Positions 1 to 7,781 of a stretch of DNA of 64,000 bases are shown here, one piece after another. Position 1 is the first letter of the stretch. The number at the start of each line of letters is the position of its first letter. Source of the DNA: Streptomyces sp. FIT100 (GTDB lineage: Bacteria > Actinomycetota > Actinomycetes > Streptomycetales > Streptomycetaceae). The DNA lies in contig NZ_CP075715.1 in NCBI RefSeq assembly GCF_024584805.1, positions 4,828,526-4,892,525 on the forward strand, given 5' to 3'. The notes under the pieces are model-generated. The model was given only the letters and a program-made list of their open reading frames with translations. It ran no database searches and was not told the origin of the DNA. The translations under genes were made by a program, and so were the position numbers.

Positions 1-947
1 CACACGGAGGGCACGGCCACGGTGAGCATGGCCGAACGCTTGGCGGGGGTACGGCGACGGCCGCGGCTTCCGCCCGAGCGGCGTACGGGGCGGGCGGCGG
101 CGACGCTGACGGCCGGGGCCGTGACGGTTTCCGCGGCGGCGACGAGTTCGGTCTCGTCGTGGCCGTACTCGTGATCGTGGTCGCCGTCGTACTCACGGTC
201 GCGGCCGTATTCGTACTCGTACGCGCCGTCGTCCGCTGCGGATTCGGATTCGGATCCGGCCTCGGGGGCGGCGGTCCGGTGGTCCGCCTCGGCTTCGAGG
301 CCGACTTCGAGTCCGGCTTCGGGCTCGGGCCGGAAATCCGCCGCGTCACCCGGAACGAGGTCCGGAACGTGATCCGGGATGTGCTCAGGATGGGAGGTGA
401 ACTCGCTCGCGGGGGAGAACTGTTCCGGAATGGAGGCGTGCCCGGAGTAGTAGCCGCTGTAGTCGGCGTATGGGGCGTAGTCGACGTGCTCCGTGTGCCC
501 GGCGTAGTCCGCCTGGTAGGTCTGGTGGGCGTCGGTGAGCTGCTCGGTGGCGGTCCCCGCGGCCGAGTTCCAGGCGGTGGCGTCGTACGAACCGGTCTCG
601 TACGACGTCGTGCCGTACCCGGCGGCCGCCGGCCACTGGCCCGTCGCGTCGTACCCGAAGGTGGCCGCCGCGGTCTCGAACTGCCCTGTCTGGTTCCAGG
701 CGTTGGCGTCCCACTGCCCGGTGGTGTCGTACTGCTGCTGCTGCTGCTGCTGGTTTCCCTGCGTCTGCGTCTGCGTCGCGTAGGGGTCGTACCCCGCTGC
801 CGCTGACTGCCACTGCGTCGCGTCGTACTGCCCGCTGTACCCGGCGTCGTAGTCATAACTGCCCGGGAGGGCACCGAAGAGCGGGTCGGTGTCGAAGCTG
901 CCGGCGGCGTAGGCGTCGTACCCGGCGTCGGTGTGCTGGTCGTTCAC
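1..947 (-). CDS. N-terminal part of large secreted protein, probable M23 peptidase (runs off left edge)
   Basis: Only the first 315 or so codons are present; the gene continues beyond base 1. The GTG start at 947-945 follows a GAGAGAAG ribosome site. The visible part is low-complexity: many Tyr-Asp, Gln, Ala and Gly residues, seven consecutive Gln codons (732-752), then an acidic Glu/Asp/Tyr/His stretch. Near the left edge a basic run (RRRTPAKRSA) leads into MLTVAVPSV, which looks like the start of a membrane or signal-anchor segment. No catalytic domain is visible. Streptomyces homologues with this kind of disordered cytoplasmic head and late anchor carry a C-terminal M23 metallopeptidase domain, and this position next to a lipase and icmB fits. 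The reading frame is secure; the peptidase assignment is inference. Confidence 0.6.
   Translation of the reverse strand, partial: MNDQHTDAGYDAYAAGSFDTDPLFGALPGSYDYDAGYSGQYDATQWQSAAAGYDPYATQTQTQGNQQQQQQQYDTTGQWDANAWNQTGQFETAAATFGYDATGQWPAAAGYGTTSYETGSYDATAWNSAAGTATEQLTDAHQTYQADYAGHTEHVDYAPYADYSGYYSGHASIPEQFSPASEFTSHPEHIPDHVPDLVPGDAADFRPEPEAGLEVGLEAEADHRTAAPEAGSESESAADDGAYEYEYGRDREYDGDHDHEYGHDETELVAAAETVTAPAVSVAAARPVRRSGGSRGRRRTPAKRSAMLTVAVPSV
732..752. repeat. Triplet repeat coding for poly-Gln
   Basis: Seven consecutive CTG triplets on the plus strand, read as seven CAG (Gln) codons on the minus strand inside the disordered head of the partial gene. A perfect trinucleotide run like this may slip. 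Confidence 0.9.
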
Positions 948-1168
948 CAACTTCTCTCTCGCCTCGGCAGCAGGACCAGGATCCGGGGCCTTCCGTGGGG
1001 CCCGAGGAACGCAGTGGGCGCGACTGTACCCGGCGGTATGCGACGCCGACAATCTTCCGCAGGTTTTGGGCGGGCGGGAAACGGGCATTCGGCCGCCTTT
1101 CGGCGGACTGAAGGAAGAGCTTTGGCCTTACGTTCGAGGAGTGTTCGACCCTCGTTCATGTGCCGGGC

Positions 1169-1999
1169 TCAGGCGACGGACACCGCTCCGGACGAGTCGG
1201 CGCCCGATTCGGACGGTTCGAGTACTTGGCGAATGCTCGCGGCGACGGCGGGATGCACGGGGAGGGCGAGATGACCGATTCCGCTCACCCGGACGTTCTG
1301 TGCAAGCAGATCCGGATGGTCGATGCAAGCCGTTTCCAGCGGGATCATCACCTGGTCGAGATCGCTCCAGAAGCTGATGAACCGGGTCCGGCACCCGGGC
1401 GCCGGCCGCCGCAGCTCCTCCAGCACATCGGAACCGGGACGCATCTGGCGCACGATGGGGTGAGCGCTCGCGAGCGGGGCGACGGTCGTGCCCGAGTGGG
1501 GCGTGCCGAGCGTGACGAGCGTCCGGACGCGCCGGTCGCCGCCGAGGCGCTGGGCGTAGTAGCGGGCGATCAGGCCGCCGAGGCTGTGCCCGACGATGTC
1601 GACCTCGGTGTGGCCGGTGCGGGCGCAGATCTCCTCGATATGGCGGCCGAGCAGTCCGGCGGCTGTCCGTATGTCGCACGTCAGCGGTGAGTAGTTGAGC
1701 GACTCGATGTGGCAGCGTCCGTTGCGTGCGAGGGCACGGCGGAGCAGGACGAAGACCGAGCGGTTGTCGATGAAGCCGTGGAGCAGGACGACAGGGGGAT
1801 GCGCCTGGCGCGAGGCCGACGGCAGTGCCTGCGTCCCGGGTGCGGGCGTGTCGTCGACGGGCCGTCCGGGCCGCTCAGGCCAGACGCCCGACGGGTAGAG
1901 GAGCAGATGGCCCGCGAGGATCGCCAGCTCCAGCGCGGTGGCCTGGAGCAGTGCGATCGACAGGCGTATCCGCAAGAGCGGCAGCGGCAGGAACCCCAT
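1169..1999 (-). CDS. Secreted or membrane-anchored alpha/beta-hydrolase lipase
   Basis: A 276-residue alpha/beta-hydrolase. The ATG at 1999 was chosen because GGGAGG lies about 8 bases upstream and the protein then opens with a hydrophobic segment (residues about 1-35, MGFLPLPLLRIRLSIAL), a signal peptide or anchor; the frame stays open to 2221 but that stretch looks non-coding. Next comes the oxyanion-hole motif VVLLHGF, then the nucleophile elbow GHSLGG, a TLGTPHSGT block typical of triacylglycerol lipases/esterases, and a late GIGHLALP whose His fits the catalytic triad. It probably hydrolyses lipid esters outside the membrane. Divergent from icmB with about 360 bp between start codons. 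Substrate unknown. Confidence 0.85.
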   Translation of the reverse strand: MGFLPLPLLRIRLSIALLQATALELAILAGHLLLYPSGVWPERPGRPVDDTPAPGTQALPSASRQAHPPVVLLHGFIDNRSVFVLLRRALARNGRCHIESLNYSPLTCDIRTAAGLLGRHIEEICARTGHTEVDIVGHSLGGLIARYYAQRLGGDRRVRTLVTLGTPHSGTTVAPLASAHPIVRQMRPGSDVLEELRRPAPGCRTRFISFWSDLDQVMIPLETACIDHPDLLAQNVRVSGIGHLALPVHPAVAASIRQVLEPSESGADSSGAVSVA

Positions 2000-2363
2000 G
2001 GCCGACCTCCCGAACGGCACACGGATCGACGGCTCCGTCCCCCGTATGCCCTCATGGGGCTGCCGATGGGCCGTACCGCCGTGCCGCGCGGCTGGCGGCA
2101 CGGTGGTACGGCGACCGAGTAGCGGCTCCCCTTGCGCTGTCCCGTCCTCGCGGCGGCCGTGCTGCACACGGCCGGGTGCGACTGACCGCCACCCGATGCG
2201 GGTACGACGCGTAGCGAACATGTCCCACGTGTGATTTCCCCCTCGCTGTCCACCGTGAAACGGCGGGTTGCGGGATGCTGTAGATAACGTTCGTTCACCT
2301 CCCCGGCCCTAGCCGGCACGGGGTCCGTGCCGAAGACGGCGCAGTCGGTATGTGGAGGCAGTG

Positions 2364-2777
2364 ATGGGTGTGACCGGTCCGATCCGCGTGGTGGTGGCCA
2401 AGCCGGGTCTCGACGGCCACGATCGCGGCGCGAAGGTCATCGCGCGGGCGCTGCGTGACGCCGGTATGGAGGTCATCTACACCGGCCTCCACCAGACCCC
2501 CGAGCAGATCGTGGACACCGCGATCCAGGAGGACGCCGACGCGATCGGCCTCTCCATCCTCTCGGGCGCCCACAACACGCTCTTCGCCAAGGTCATCGAG
2601 CTCCTGAAGGAGCGCGACGCGGCGGACATCAAGGTCTTCGGCGGCGGCATCATCCCGGAAGCGGACATCCCGCCGCTGAAGGAGAAGGGCGTCGCGGCGA
2701 TCTTCACCCCGGGGGCGACGACGGCGTCCATCGTCGACTGGGTCAAGGCCAACGTCCGCCACCCGGCCGACGCGTAG
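2364..2777 (+). CDS. icmB: Isobutyryl-CoA mutase small (cobalamin-binding) subunit
   Basis: A 137-residue stand-alone B12-binding domain. It carries the base-off cobalamin signature early (KPGLDGHDRG, in which the DxHxxG His is the lower axial ligand to cobalt), followed by LSGAHNTL and the GGGIIP loop. Together with a separate large subunit such proteins interconvert isobutyryl-CoA and n-butyryl-CoA, linking valine catabolism to butyrate units for polyketides. In S. coelicolor the two subunits are known to be encoded far apart, consistent with the absence of a large-subunit gene here. The ATG at 2364 is preferred over the GTG at 2352 because GGAGG (2354-2358) sits 5 bases before it. A stand-alone B12 domain could also serve another acyl-CoA mutase. 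Confidence 0.85.
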   Translation: MGVTGPIRVVVAKPGLDGHDRGAKVIARALRDAGMEVIYTGLHQTPEQIVDTAIQEDADAIGLSILSGAHNTLFAKVIELLKERDAADIKVFGGGIIPEADIPPLKEKGVAAIFTPGATTASIVDWVKANVRHPADA

Positions 2778-2910
2778 CGCAACCGCCGGGAGCAGCCACG
2801 TCACCCGCCACCGGGTGACCCCGGCACACCCGGTCCGTGCGGCGCCGGAGGAACTGTGCGGCGCCGGAGGGACCGGGACCGTGCGGGGCCGGAGGACAAG
2901 GAACGCCGGC

Positions 2911-4557
2911 TCACTCCGCGCCAGGGGGTGAGCCCGGCGCACACGGCGTGCCGGGGGCCAGTTCCGTTTGCATCGTCGCGCGGAGGCGGAGCGTGGAGAC
3001 GAGACGCTGGAACGCCTCGGACCAATAACCACCCGCCCCCGGCGAGGCCCCCTCCGCCTCGTCCGGTATCGCCGTGAGGAGCTCGAGGTGAGCCGCCTCG
3101 GCGGGGTCGAGGCAGCGCTCGGCGAGGCCCATCACGCCGCTGAAGCTCCACGGGTAGCTCCCACCGTCTCGCGCGATGTCGAGCGCGTCGACCACCGCGC
3201 GGCCCAGCGCCCCCGCCCACGGCACGGCACACACGCCGAGGAGCTGGAACGCTTCCGACAGGCCGTGCGCCGATATGAACGCGGCGACCCACTCCGCCCG
3301 TTCGCCGTCCGGCAGCGTCGCCAGCAGCTTGGCCCGCTCCGCGAGGGACGACGTCGCGGGCCCGGTCGACGGCGGTGCGGCGGGTGCGCCGAGGAGGGCG
3401 CGGGACCACTCCGGGTCCCGCTGCCGCACCGCGGCCCGGCACCATGCGGCCTGGAGCTCCTCACCCCAGCCGTCGGCGACGGGCAGGGCGACGATCTCGT
3501 CGGCGGTGCGTCCCCCGAGCCGCTCCGGCCAGGTGGACAGCGGTGCGGCCTCCACCAACTGGCCGAGCCACCAGGACCGTTCGCCCCGTCCCGAGGGCGG
3601 CGTCGGCACCACCCCGTCCCGCTGCATCGCCGCATCGCATTCGTGCGGCGCCTCCACGGCGATCCGCGCCGTACCGTCCGTCCGGTCCGGCCCCACGCAG
3701 GTGGTGGCCCGCGCCGCCATCCGGGCGGCGAGCGCGGAGTGCGGCAGGGCGGAGAGCAGCTCGGCCGCTGTGGCCCGCACATTGCGGCTGCGGTCGGACA
3801 GGGCCTGCTCCAGGAACGGCTCGTCCGCGTCGGCCAGCCCGGTCCGCAGCGAGTCCAGGAACATCAGCCGGTCCTCCGCCCGCTCGGTCGGCCAGGTCGC
3901 GGACAGCAGAGCCAGCGCCGCGGCCGGGTCGTGGGCCCGTACGGCACCGAGCAGGGCGACCCGCTCGGCGAAGAGGCCCTCCTCCCACAGCCTGCGGACG
4001 GCCTCCGCGTCGTCCGCTGCCGGCAGGGCCGATCCTCCCGGCGCACCGCGCAGGGCGAACTTCCAGTCGGCGTTGAGCCGGGCGAGCCACAGTCCGCGGG
4101 GACCGGCGAAGCGCAGCGCCAGGGGCCGCAGGTCGGTGCGGGCGCGAGCGGCGTCGAGCAGGGCGGGCAGGGTGGAGGCCGGGGCGCGGTAGCCGTGCTC
4201 GTTGGCGGTGGCCAGCCACTGCGGGAGCAGCTCGGTGAGGTCGGGCGTCGTGCCGCGACGGCCGCCCGAGCCCGTGGGCGCTGCCCGGTCGGCCAGCAGT
4301 TGGGTGAGCCGGCGCCGGGCGGGCTCGGGCAGCGCGCGGCGGTCGTCGTGCGGTGCGGGCTCGGGGAGCGGCCGGGCCGGTGCGGCCCGCAGCCCGGCCC
4401 GTCGGCGCACGGTGTGCAGCGCGGCCGCGTCCAGCAGTGCGACCGGCGCCTCCTTGCCGGGCGCCAGCACGTCGGCCGGCGGTGTGCGCCGGTCGGTGCC
4501 GAGGAGAGCGGAGGTGACGAGCTCTTCCCAGGCGTTCGTGCGGATCGTGCTGGTCAT
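2911..4557 (-). CDS. DUF5691 family protein of the SWIM/MoxR/VWA module
   Basis: A 548-residue cytoplasmic protein without signal peptide or membrane segment. It begins with WEELVTSALLGTDRR, typical of DUF5691, then a long Ala/Leu/Arg-rich helical body resembling irregular HEAT-like repeats (for example EQALSDRSRNVRATAAELL near the middle). No catalytic motif stands out. The ATG at 4557 follows GGAGG by 6 bases. It lies directly downstream of the SWIM-domain gene (62 bp between) on the same strand and is probably co-transcribed. DUF5691 genes commonly neighbour SWIM, MoxR, DUF5682 and VWA genes, all present here. A helical scaffold role is inference; no function is established that I know of. 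Confidence 0.85.
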   Translation of the reverse strand: MTSTIRTNAWEELVTSALLGTDRRTPPADVLAPGKEAPVALLDAAALHTVRRRAGLRAAPARPLPEPAPHDDRRALPEPARRRLTQLLADRAAPTGSGGRRGTTPDLTELLPQWLATANEHGYRAPASTLPALLDAARARTDLRPLALRFAGPRGLWLARLNADWKFALRGAPGGSALPAADDAEAVRRLWEEGLFAERVALLGAVRAHDPAAALALLSATWPTERAEDRLMFLDSLRTGLADADEPFLEQALSDRSRNVRATAAELLSALPHSALAARMAARATTCVGPDRTDGTARIAVEAPHECDAAMQRDGVVPTPPSGRGERSWWLGQLVEAAPLSTWPERLGGRTADEIVALPVADGWGEELQAAWCRAAVRQRDPEWSRALLGAPAAPPSTGPATSSLAERAKLLATLPDGERAEWVAAFISAHGLSEAFQLLGVCAVPWAGALGRAVVDALDIARDGGSYPWSFSGVMGLAERCLDPAEAAHLELLTAIPDEAEGASPGAGGYWSEAFQRLVSTLRLRATMQTELAPGTPCAPGSPPGAE

Positions 4558-4570
4558 CAGGTCCTCCGTA

Positions 4571-4615
4571 TACATGCGGTACATGCGGTACACGCGGTAC
4601 GCGCGATACACGCGC
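4571..4615. repeat. Five tandem 9-bp repeats between SWIM and DUF5691 genes
   Basis: Units TACATGCGG, TACATGCGG, TACACGCGG, TACGCGCGA and TACACGCGC follow one another exactly, filling most of the 62-bp gap between the SWIM stop and the DUF5691 start. The period is a multiple of three, so the stretch reads through without stops on the minus strand. It lies just upstream of the DUF5691 ribosome site. Confidence 0.85.
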
Positions 4616-4619
4616 GTGT

Positions 4620-5987
4620 TCAGGTGAGGGCGACCGTCTCGGGGGCCTCGTCGGCGCCGGCGGCCCGGTCGGACCACGCGGCCAGGGGCGCGAAGCCCCG
4701 GTGGCCGAACTCGCCGAAGACGGTGACCGGGCCGCCCCCGGAGAGCGCGGCGAGCTTCCACAACCCCGGCCGGGAGCCCGCGGCGGATGTGACGGGCAGC
4801 GCGGACCGGCCGTCCGCGTCCGCCAGTTGCCAGCCCTCGTGCCCGGGGACCGGCACGACCCCGGTGAGCGTGACCGGCCAGGAGTCCAGCCACGGGTCGT
4901 CCCGCAGCGCCGCTCCGTAGGCGGCGAGCGCGTCGGCGGTGGAGCAGCCCGGCGGCGGGGACTTGATCGGGACCGGGGCACCGAACTGCTCGCCCAGGTC
5001 GGCCCGCAACTGCCCCGCGCCCCCGTACGGCACGAGCTCGGCGTCCAGCATCAGACCGGCGGGCAGAGCCACTTGCGGCGCGCGCCCTGCGGCACCGAAG
5101 GAGAGCAGCAGCGCCGTCCGCCCGGTCGCCCGCCCATGCAGCCATATGCGGCGCGCGGTGATCCTGCCGTCCGTCGTGTCGTACTGGGCGAGCACCAGCC
5201 AGTCGTCCCTGACCGGGGGTCCGTCGGCGGGCGCGGTCAGCCCGACTCTCGTGCGCACCGTCGCGGCCAGTGGCTCCGGAAGCCGCCCGATGTCGAGCCA
5301 GGCCCGGTCGAGGAGATGCACCAGCGCACACTCCTCCAGCAGCCGCACCGGCCAGCCCGGGCCGGTGCCCGGGACGGCGCCCAATTCCCTTACCCGGCCC
5401 GCAAGGCCCGGCGCCTGCGCATCGACCATGCGGGCCGCCGTCTCCTCCCACAGGCCGTACCCCGACTGCTCCGCGGAGGCCAGGCCGCCGCGGAGCAGAT
5501 CCACCAGCCGCTGCTCCAACTCCATCGCTCCCGCGGTGACCCTGCCCGCCCGTCGCTCCGCCCTGCGCCGGGCGGCCTCCGGATCACCGGTCCTCGCGGA
5601 CGGCCCGCCGGCCGCGTCCCGCCCCTGCTTCTCCGCCGCGCGCTGGCGCCGGCCGGCCAGCCACTCCCCGGCCCAGTCCGGCACCTCGCCGTCGCGGACC
5701 GACTCCTCGGCGCCCGCCCAGAGCAGCAGCAGCCCCAGCGCGTGCTTGCATGGGAACTTGCGGCTCGGGCAACTGCACTTGTACGCCGGGCCGGTCGTGT
5801 CCACGATCGTCTGATACGGCTTGCTGCCGCTGCCTTTGCACAGGCCCCAGACGGCCCCCGAGCCGTCGCTGCCCGCGTCCGACCACGGCCCGGCCGCGCC
5901 GAGCTTGCTTCCCGCCTTGCGTGACGCAGCGTCAGGAGCCAGAGCCAGCACCTGCTCCGCCGTCCAGCGCACCCCCTGCTGATTCAT
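4620..5987 (-). CDS. SWIM zinc-finger domain protein
   Basis: A 455-residue protein. Near residues 70-90 it carries KCSCPSRKFPCKHALG, a perfect CxC-x(n)-CxH SWIM zinc finger, a fold linked to DNA or protein binding. The N-terminus (MNQQGVRWTAEQVLALAPD) is typical of the bacterial SWIM family found beside MoxR/VWA genes. The rest is a long helical region with no recognised domain. The ATG at 5987 lacks a clear ribosome site but matches the usual family start; the frame extends upstream. It is the first gene of a minus-strand pair with DUF5691 and diverges from the lipoprotein and MoxR operon. Resembles E. coli YehQ by domain. Role in the module unknown. Confidence 0.87.
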   Translation of the reverse strand: MNQQGVRWTAEQVLALAPDAASRKAGSKLGAAGPWSDAGSDGSGAVWGLCKGSGSKPYQTIVDTTGPAYKCSCPSRKFPCKHALGLLLLWAGAEESVRDGEVPDWAGEWLAGRRQRAAEKQGRDAAGGPSARTGDPEAARRRAERRAGRVTAGAMELEQRLVDLLRGGLASAEQSGYGLWEETAARMVDAQAPGLAGRVRELGAVPGTGPGWPVRLLEECALVHLLDRAWLDIGRLPEPLAATVRTRVGLTAPADGPPVRDDWLVLAQYDTTDGRITARRIWLHGRATGRTALLLSFGAAGRAPQVALPAGLMLDAELVPYGGAGQLRADLGEQFGAPVPIKSPPPGCSTADALAAYGAALRDDPWLDSWPVTLTGVVPVPGHEGWQLADADGRSALPVTSAAGSRPGLWKLAALSGGGPVTVFGEFGHRGFAPLAAWSDRAAGADEAPETVALT

Positions 5988-6117
5988 GTCGGAAACGCTA
6001 CGGTGCACCACTGACAAACGGCCCTGACCTGCGGGTTCGCGGGAACGGCAGTTGACTTTGCCTTCTCTTTGCGATTCTCTGCGGTCGAGACATTTCCGAT
6101 CCGAGGGGGGATCCCGC

Positions 6118-6546
6118 ATGAACCGCGCCACCCGCGCCACCCGCACCATCCGTACCGCCGCCTGCGCGCTCGCCGCAGCCGGCCTCACGCTCGGCCTCTC
6201 CGGCTGTGACGCGGCCGTCGACACGGTCGACAAGGCCGTGAACGAGACGTACGAAGTGACGTACGAGGTCACGGGCAAGAGCGTCGATTCGATCGAGTAC
6301 AACGCCGGCGGCGGCACCGCCGCCGAACCGAAGCTGGAGTCGGTGCAGAAGCCCGCGCTGCCGTGGAAGAAGACCGTGACTCTGAAGGGCATCGAGGCGC
6401 CCACCGTCGTGCCGATCGCGCTCGATCCGACCGGCGCCGAGGTCGGTTGCAGGATCACGTACAAGGGTGAGGTCATCAAGGAGGAGAAGGACGCGGGCAT
6501 CGCGGCCGCGACCGGCTGCGTCGCGATCTCCCCGCTCGCCGGGTAA
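6118..6546 (+). CDS. Small MmpS-like lipoprotein
   Basis: 142 residues with a lipoprotein signal: basic N-terminus (MNRATRATRTIR), hydrophobic core and lipobox LSGC with the Cys near residue 31. The mature part is a single small beta-rich domain containing YEVTYEVTGKSVDSIEYNAG, which resembles the extracytoplasmic domain of MmpS accessory proteins; two further Cys residues (GCRITYK and TGCVAI) could form a disulphide. It sits between the divergent SWIM and MoxR genes, and the ribosome site GAGGGGGG is strong. Whether it belongs to the MoxR module or is an independent gene cannot be told from sequence; about 120 bp separate it from the MoxR gene on the same strand. Confidence 0.75.
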   Translation: MNRATRATRTIRTAACALAAAGLTLGLSGCDAAVDTVDKAVNETYEVTYEVTGKSVDSIEYNAGGGTAAEPKLESVQKPALPWKKTVTLKGIEAPTVVPIALDPTGAEVGCRITYKGEVIKEEKDAGIAAATGCVAISPLAG

Positions 6547-6668
6547 CCCGGCCCCGACACCGCCGACTTCGGCCCCGATCGCGGCTTCGAGCTGCGGAGA
6601 CGGCCGATTGTCAGTGGCATGGTGCACGGTGGGAACCACATCCGGTCGATCGATCTGGAGGGGGATCC

Positions 6669-7781
6669 ATGACCGTGCCCGAAACCCGAGCAGCCACCGG
6701 CACCGAGGCCCTGCGGCCCCACGCCGAGGACGCCTTCGCCGACGAGCTGAAGGCGCTGGCCGCGGCCGACGACCGGCCGCGGCCGGCGCGCTGGCGGTTG
6801 TCGCCGTGGGCGGTGGCCACCTACCTGCTCGGTGGCACGCTGCCCGACGGGACCGTGATCACGCCGAAGTACGTGGGGCCGCGCCGGATCGTCGAGGTCG
6901 CCGTCACCACGCTCGCCACCGACCGTGCGCTGCTTCTTCTCGGCGTGCCCGGCACCGCGAAGACCTGGGTCTCCGAGCATCTCGCCGCCGCCGTGAGCGG
7001 CGACTCCACCCTGCTGGTGCAGGGCACGGCCGGCACGCCCGAGGAGGCGATCCGCTACGGGTGGAACTATGCGCGGCTGCTCGCCCACGGCCCCAGCCGG
7101 GACGCGCTCGTGCCGAGCCCCGTCATGCGCGCCATGTCGGAGGGCATGACCGCACGGGTCGAGGAACTCACCCGCATCCCGGCCGATGTGCAGGACACCC
7201 TCATCACGATCCTGTCGGAGAAGACTCTGCCGATCCCCGAGCTGGGGCAGGAGGTGCAGGCGGTCCGCGGCTTCAACCTCATCGCCACGGCGAACGACCG
7301 TGACCGCGGGGTGAACGAGCTGTCGAGCGCGCTGCGGCGCCGGTTCAACACGGTGGTGCTGCCGCTGCCCGCGACGGCGGACGCGGAGGTCGACATCGTG
7401 TCGCGGCGCGTCGACCAGATAGGGCGCTCGCTCGACCTGCCTGCGGTGCCCGAGGGCGTTGACGAGATCCGGCGCGTCGTCACCGTCTTCCGGGAACTCC
7501 GCGACGGGGTCACGGAGGACGGCCGTACGAAGCTCAAGTCCCCCTCGGGGACGCTCTCCACGGCCGAGGCGATCTCCGTCGTGACGAACGGGCTCGCACT
7601 GGCCGCGCACTTCGGTGACGGGATGCTGCGCTCCGGCGACGTGGCGGCCGGGATCCTCGGCGCGGTCGTCCGCGATCCGGCGGCGGACCGGGTCATCTGG
7701 CAGGAGTACCTGGAGACGGTCGTGCGGGAGCGGGACGGCTGGAAGGACTTCTATCGCGCCTGCCGCGAGGTGAGTGCATGA
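6669..7781 (+). CDS. MoxR-type AAA+ ATPase
   Basis: 370 residues, cytoplasmic. Walker A is GVPGTAKT at residues 92-99; a central FNLIATANDRDRGVNELSSALRRRF block supplies sensor 1 and the arginine-finger region characteristic of MoxR ATPases. MoxR enzymes act as ATP-driven chaperones that load or remodel a partner, usually recognised with a VWA protein; here the VWA gene is two genes downstream. AGGGGG precedes the ATG. Its stop overlaps the start of the DUF5682 gene (ATGA at 7778-7781), so the two are translationally coupled. Resembles E. coli YehL by architecture and context. Family assignment is firm; the client is unknown. Confidence 0.93.
   Translation: MTVPETRAATGTEALRPHAEDAFADELKALAAADDRPRPARWRLSPWAVATYLLGGTLPDGTVITPKYVGPRRIVEVAVTTLATDRALLLLGVPGTAKTWVSEHLAAAVSGDSTLLVQGTAGTPEEAIRYGWNYARLLAHGPSRDALVPSPVMRAMSEGMTARVEELTRIPADVQDTLITILSEKTLPIPELGQEVQAVRGFNLIATANDRDRGVNELSSALRRRFNTVVLPLPATADAEVDIVSRRVDQIGRSLDLPAVPEGVDEIRRVVTVFRELRDGVTEDGRTKLKSPSGTLSTAEAISVVTNGLALAAHFGDGMLRSGDVAAGILGAVVRDPAADRVIWQEYLETVVRERDGWKDFYRACREVSA

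Noticed and set aside
948..1168. c-di-AMP (ydaO) riboswitch ahead of the partial secreted-protein gene
   Set aside because: Such switches precede some Streptomyces wall hydrolases, but I could not find the conserved blocks in this 220-bp leader.
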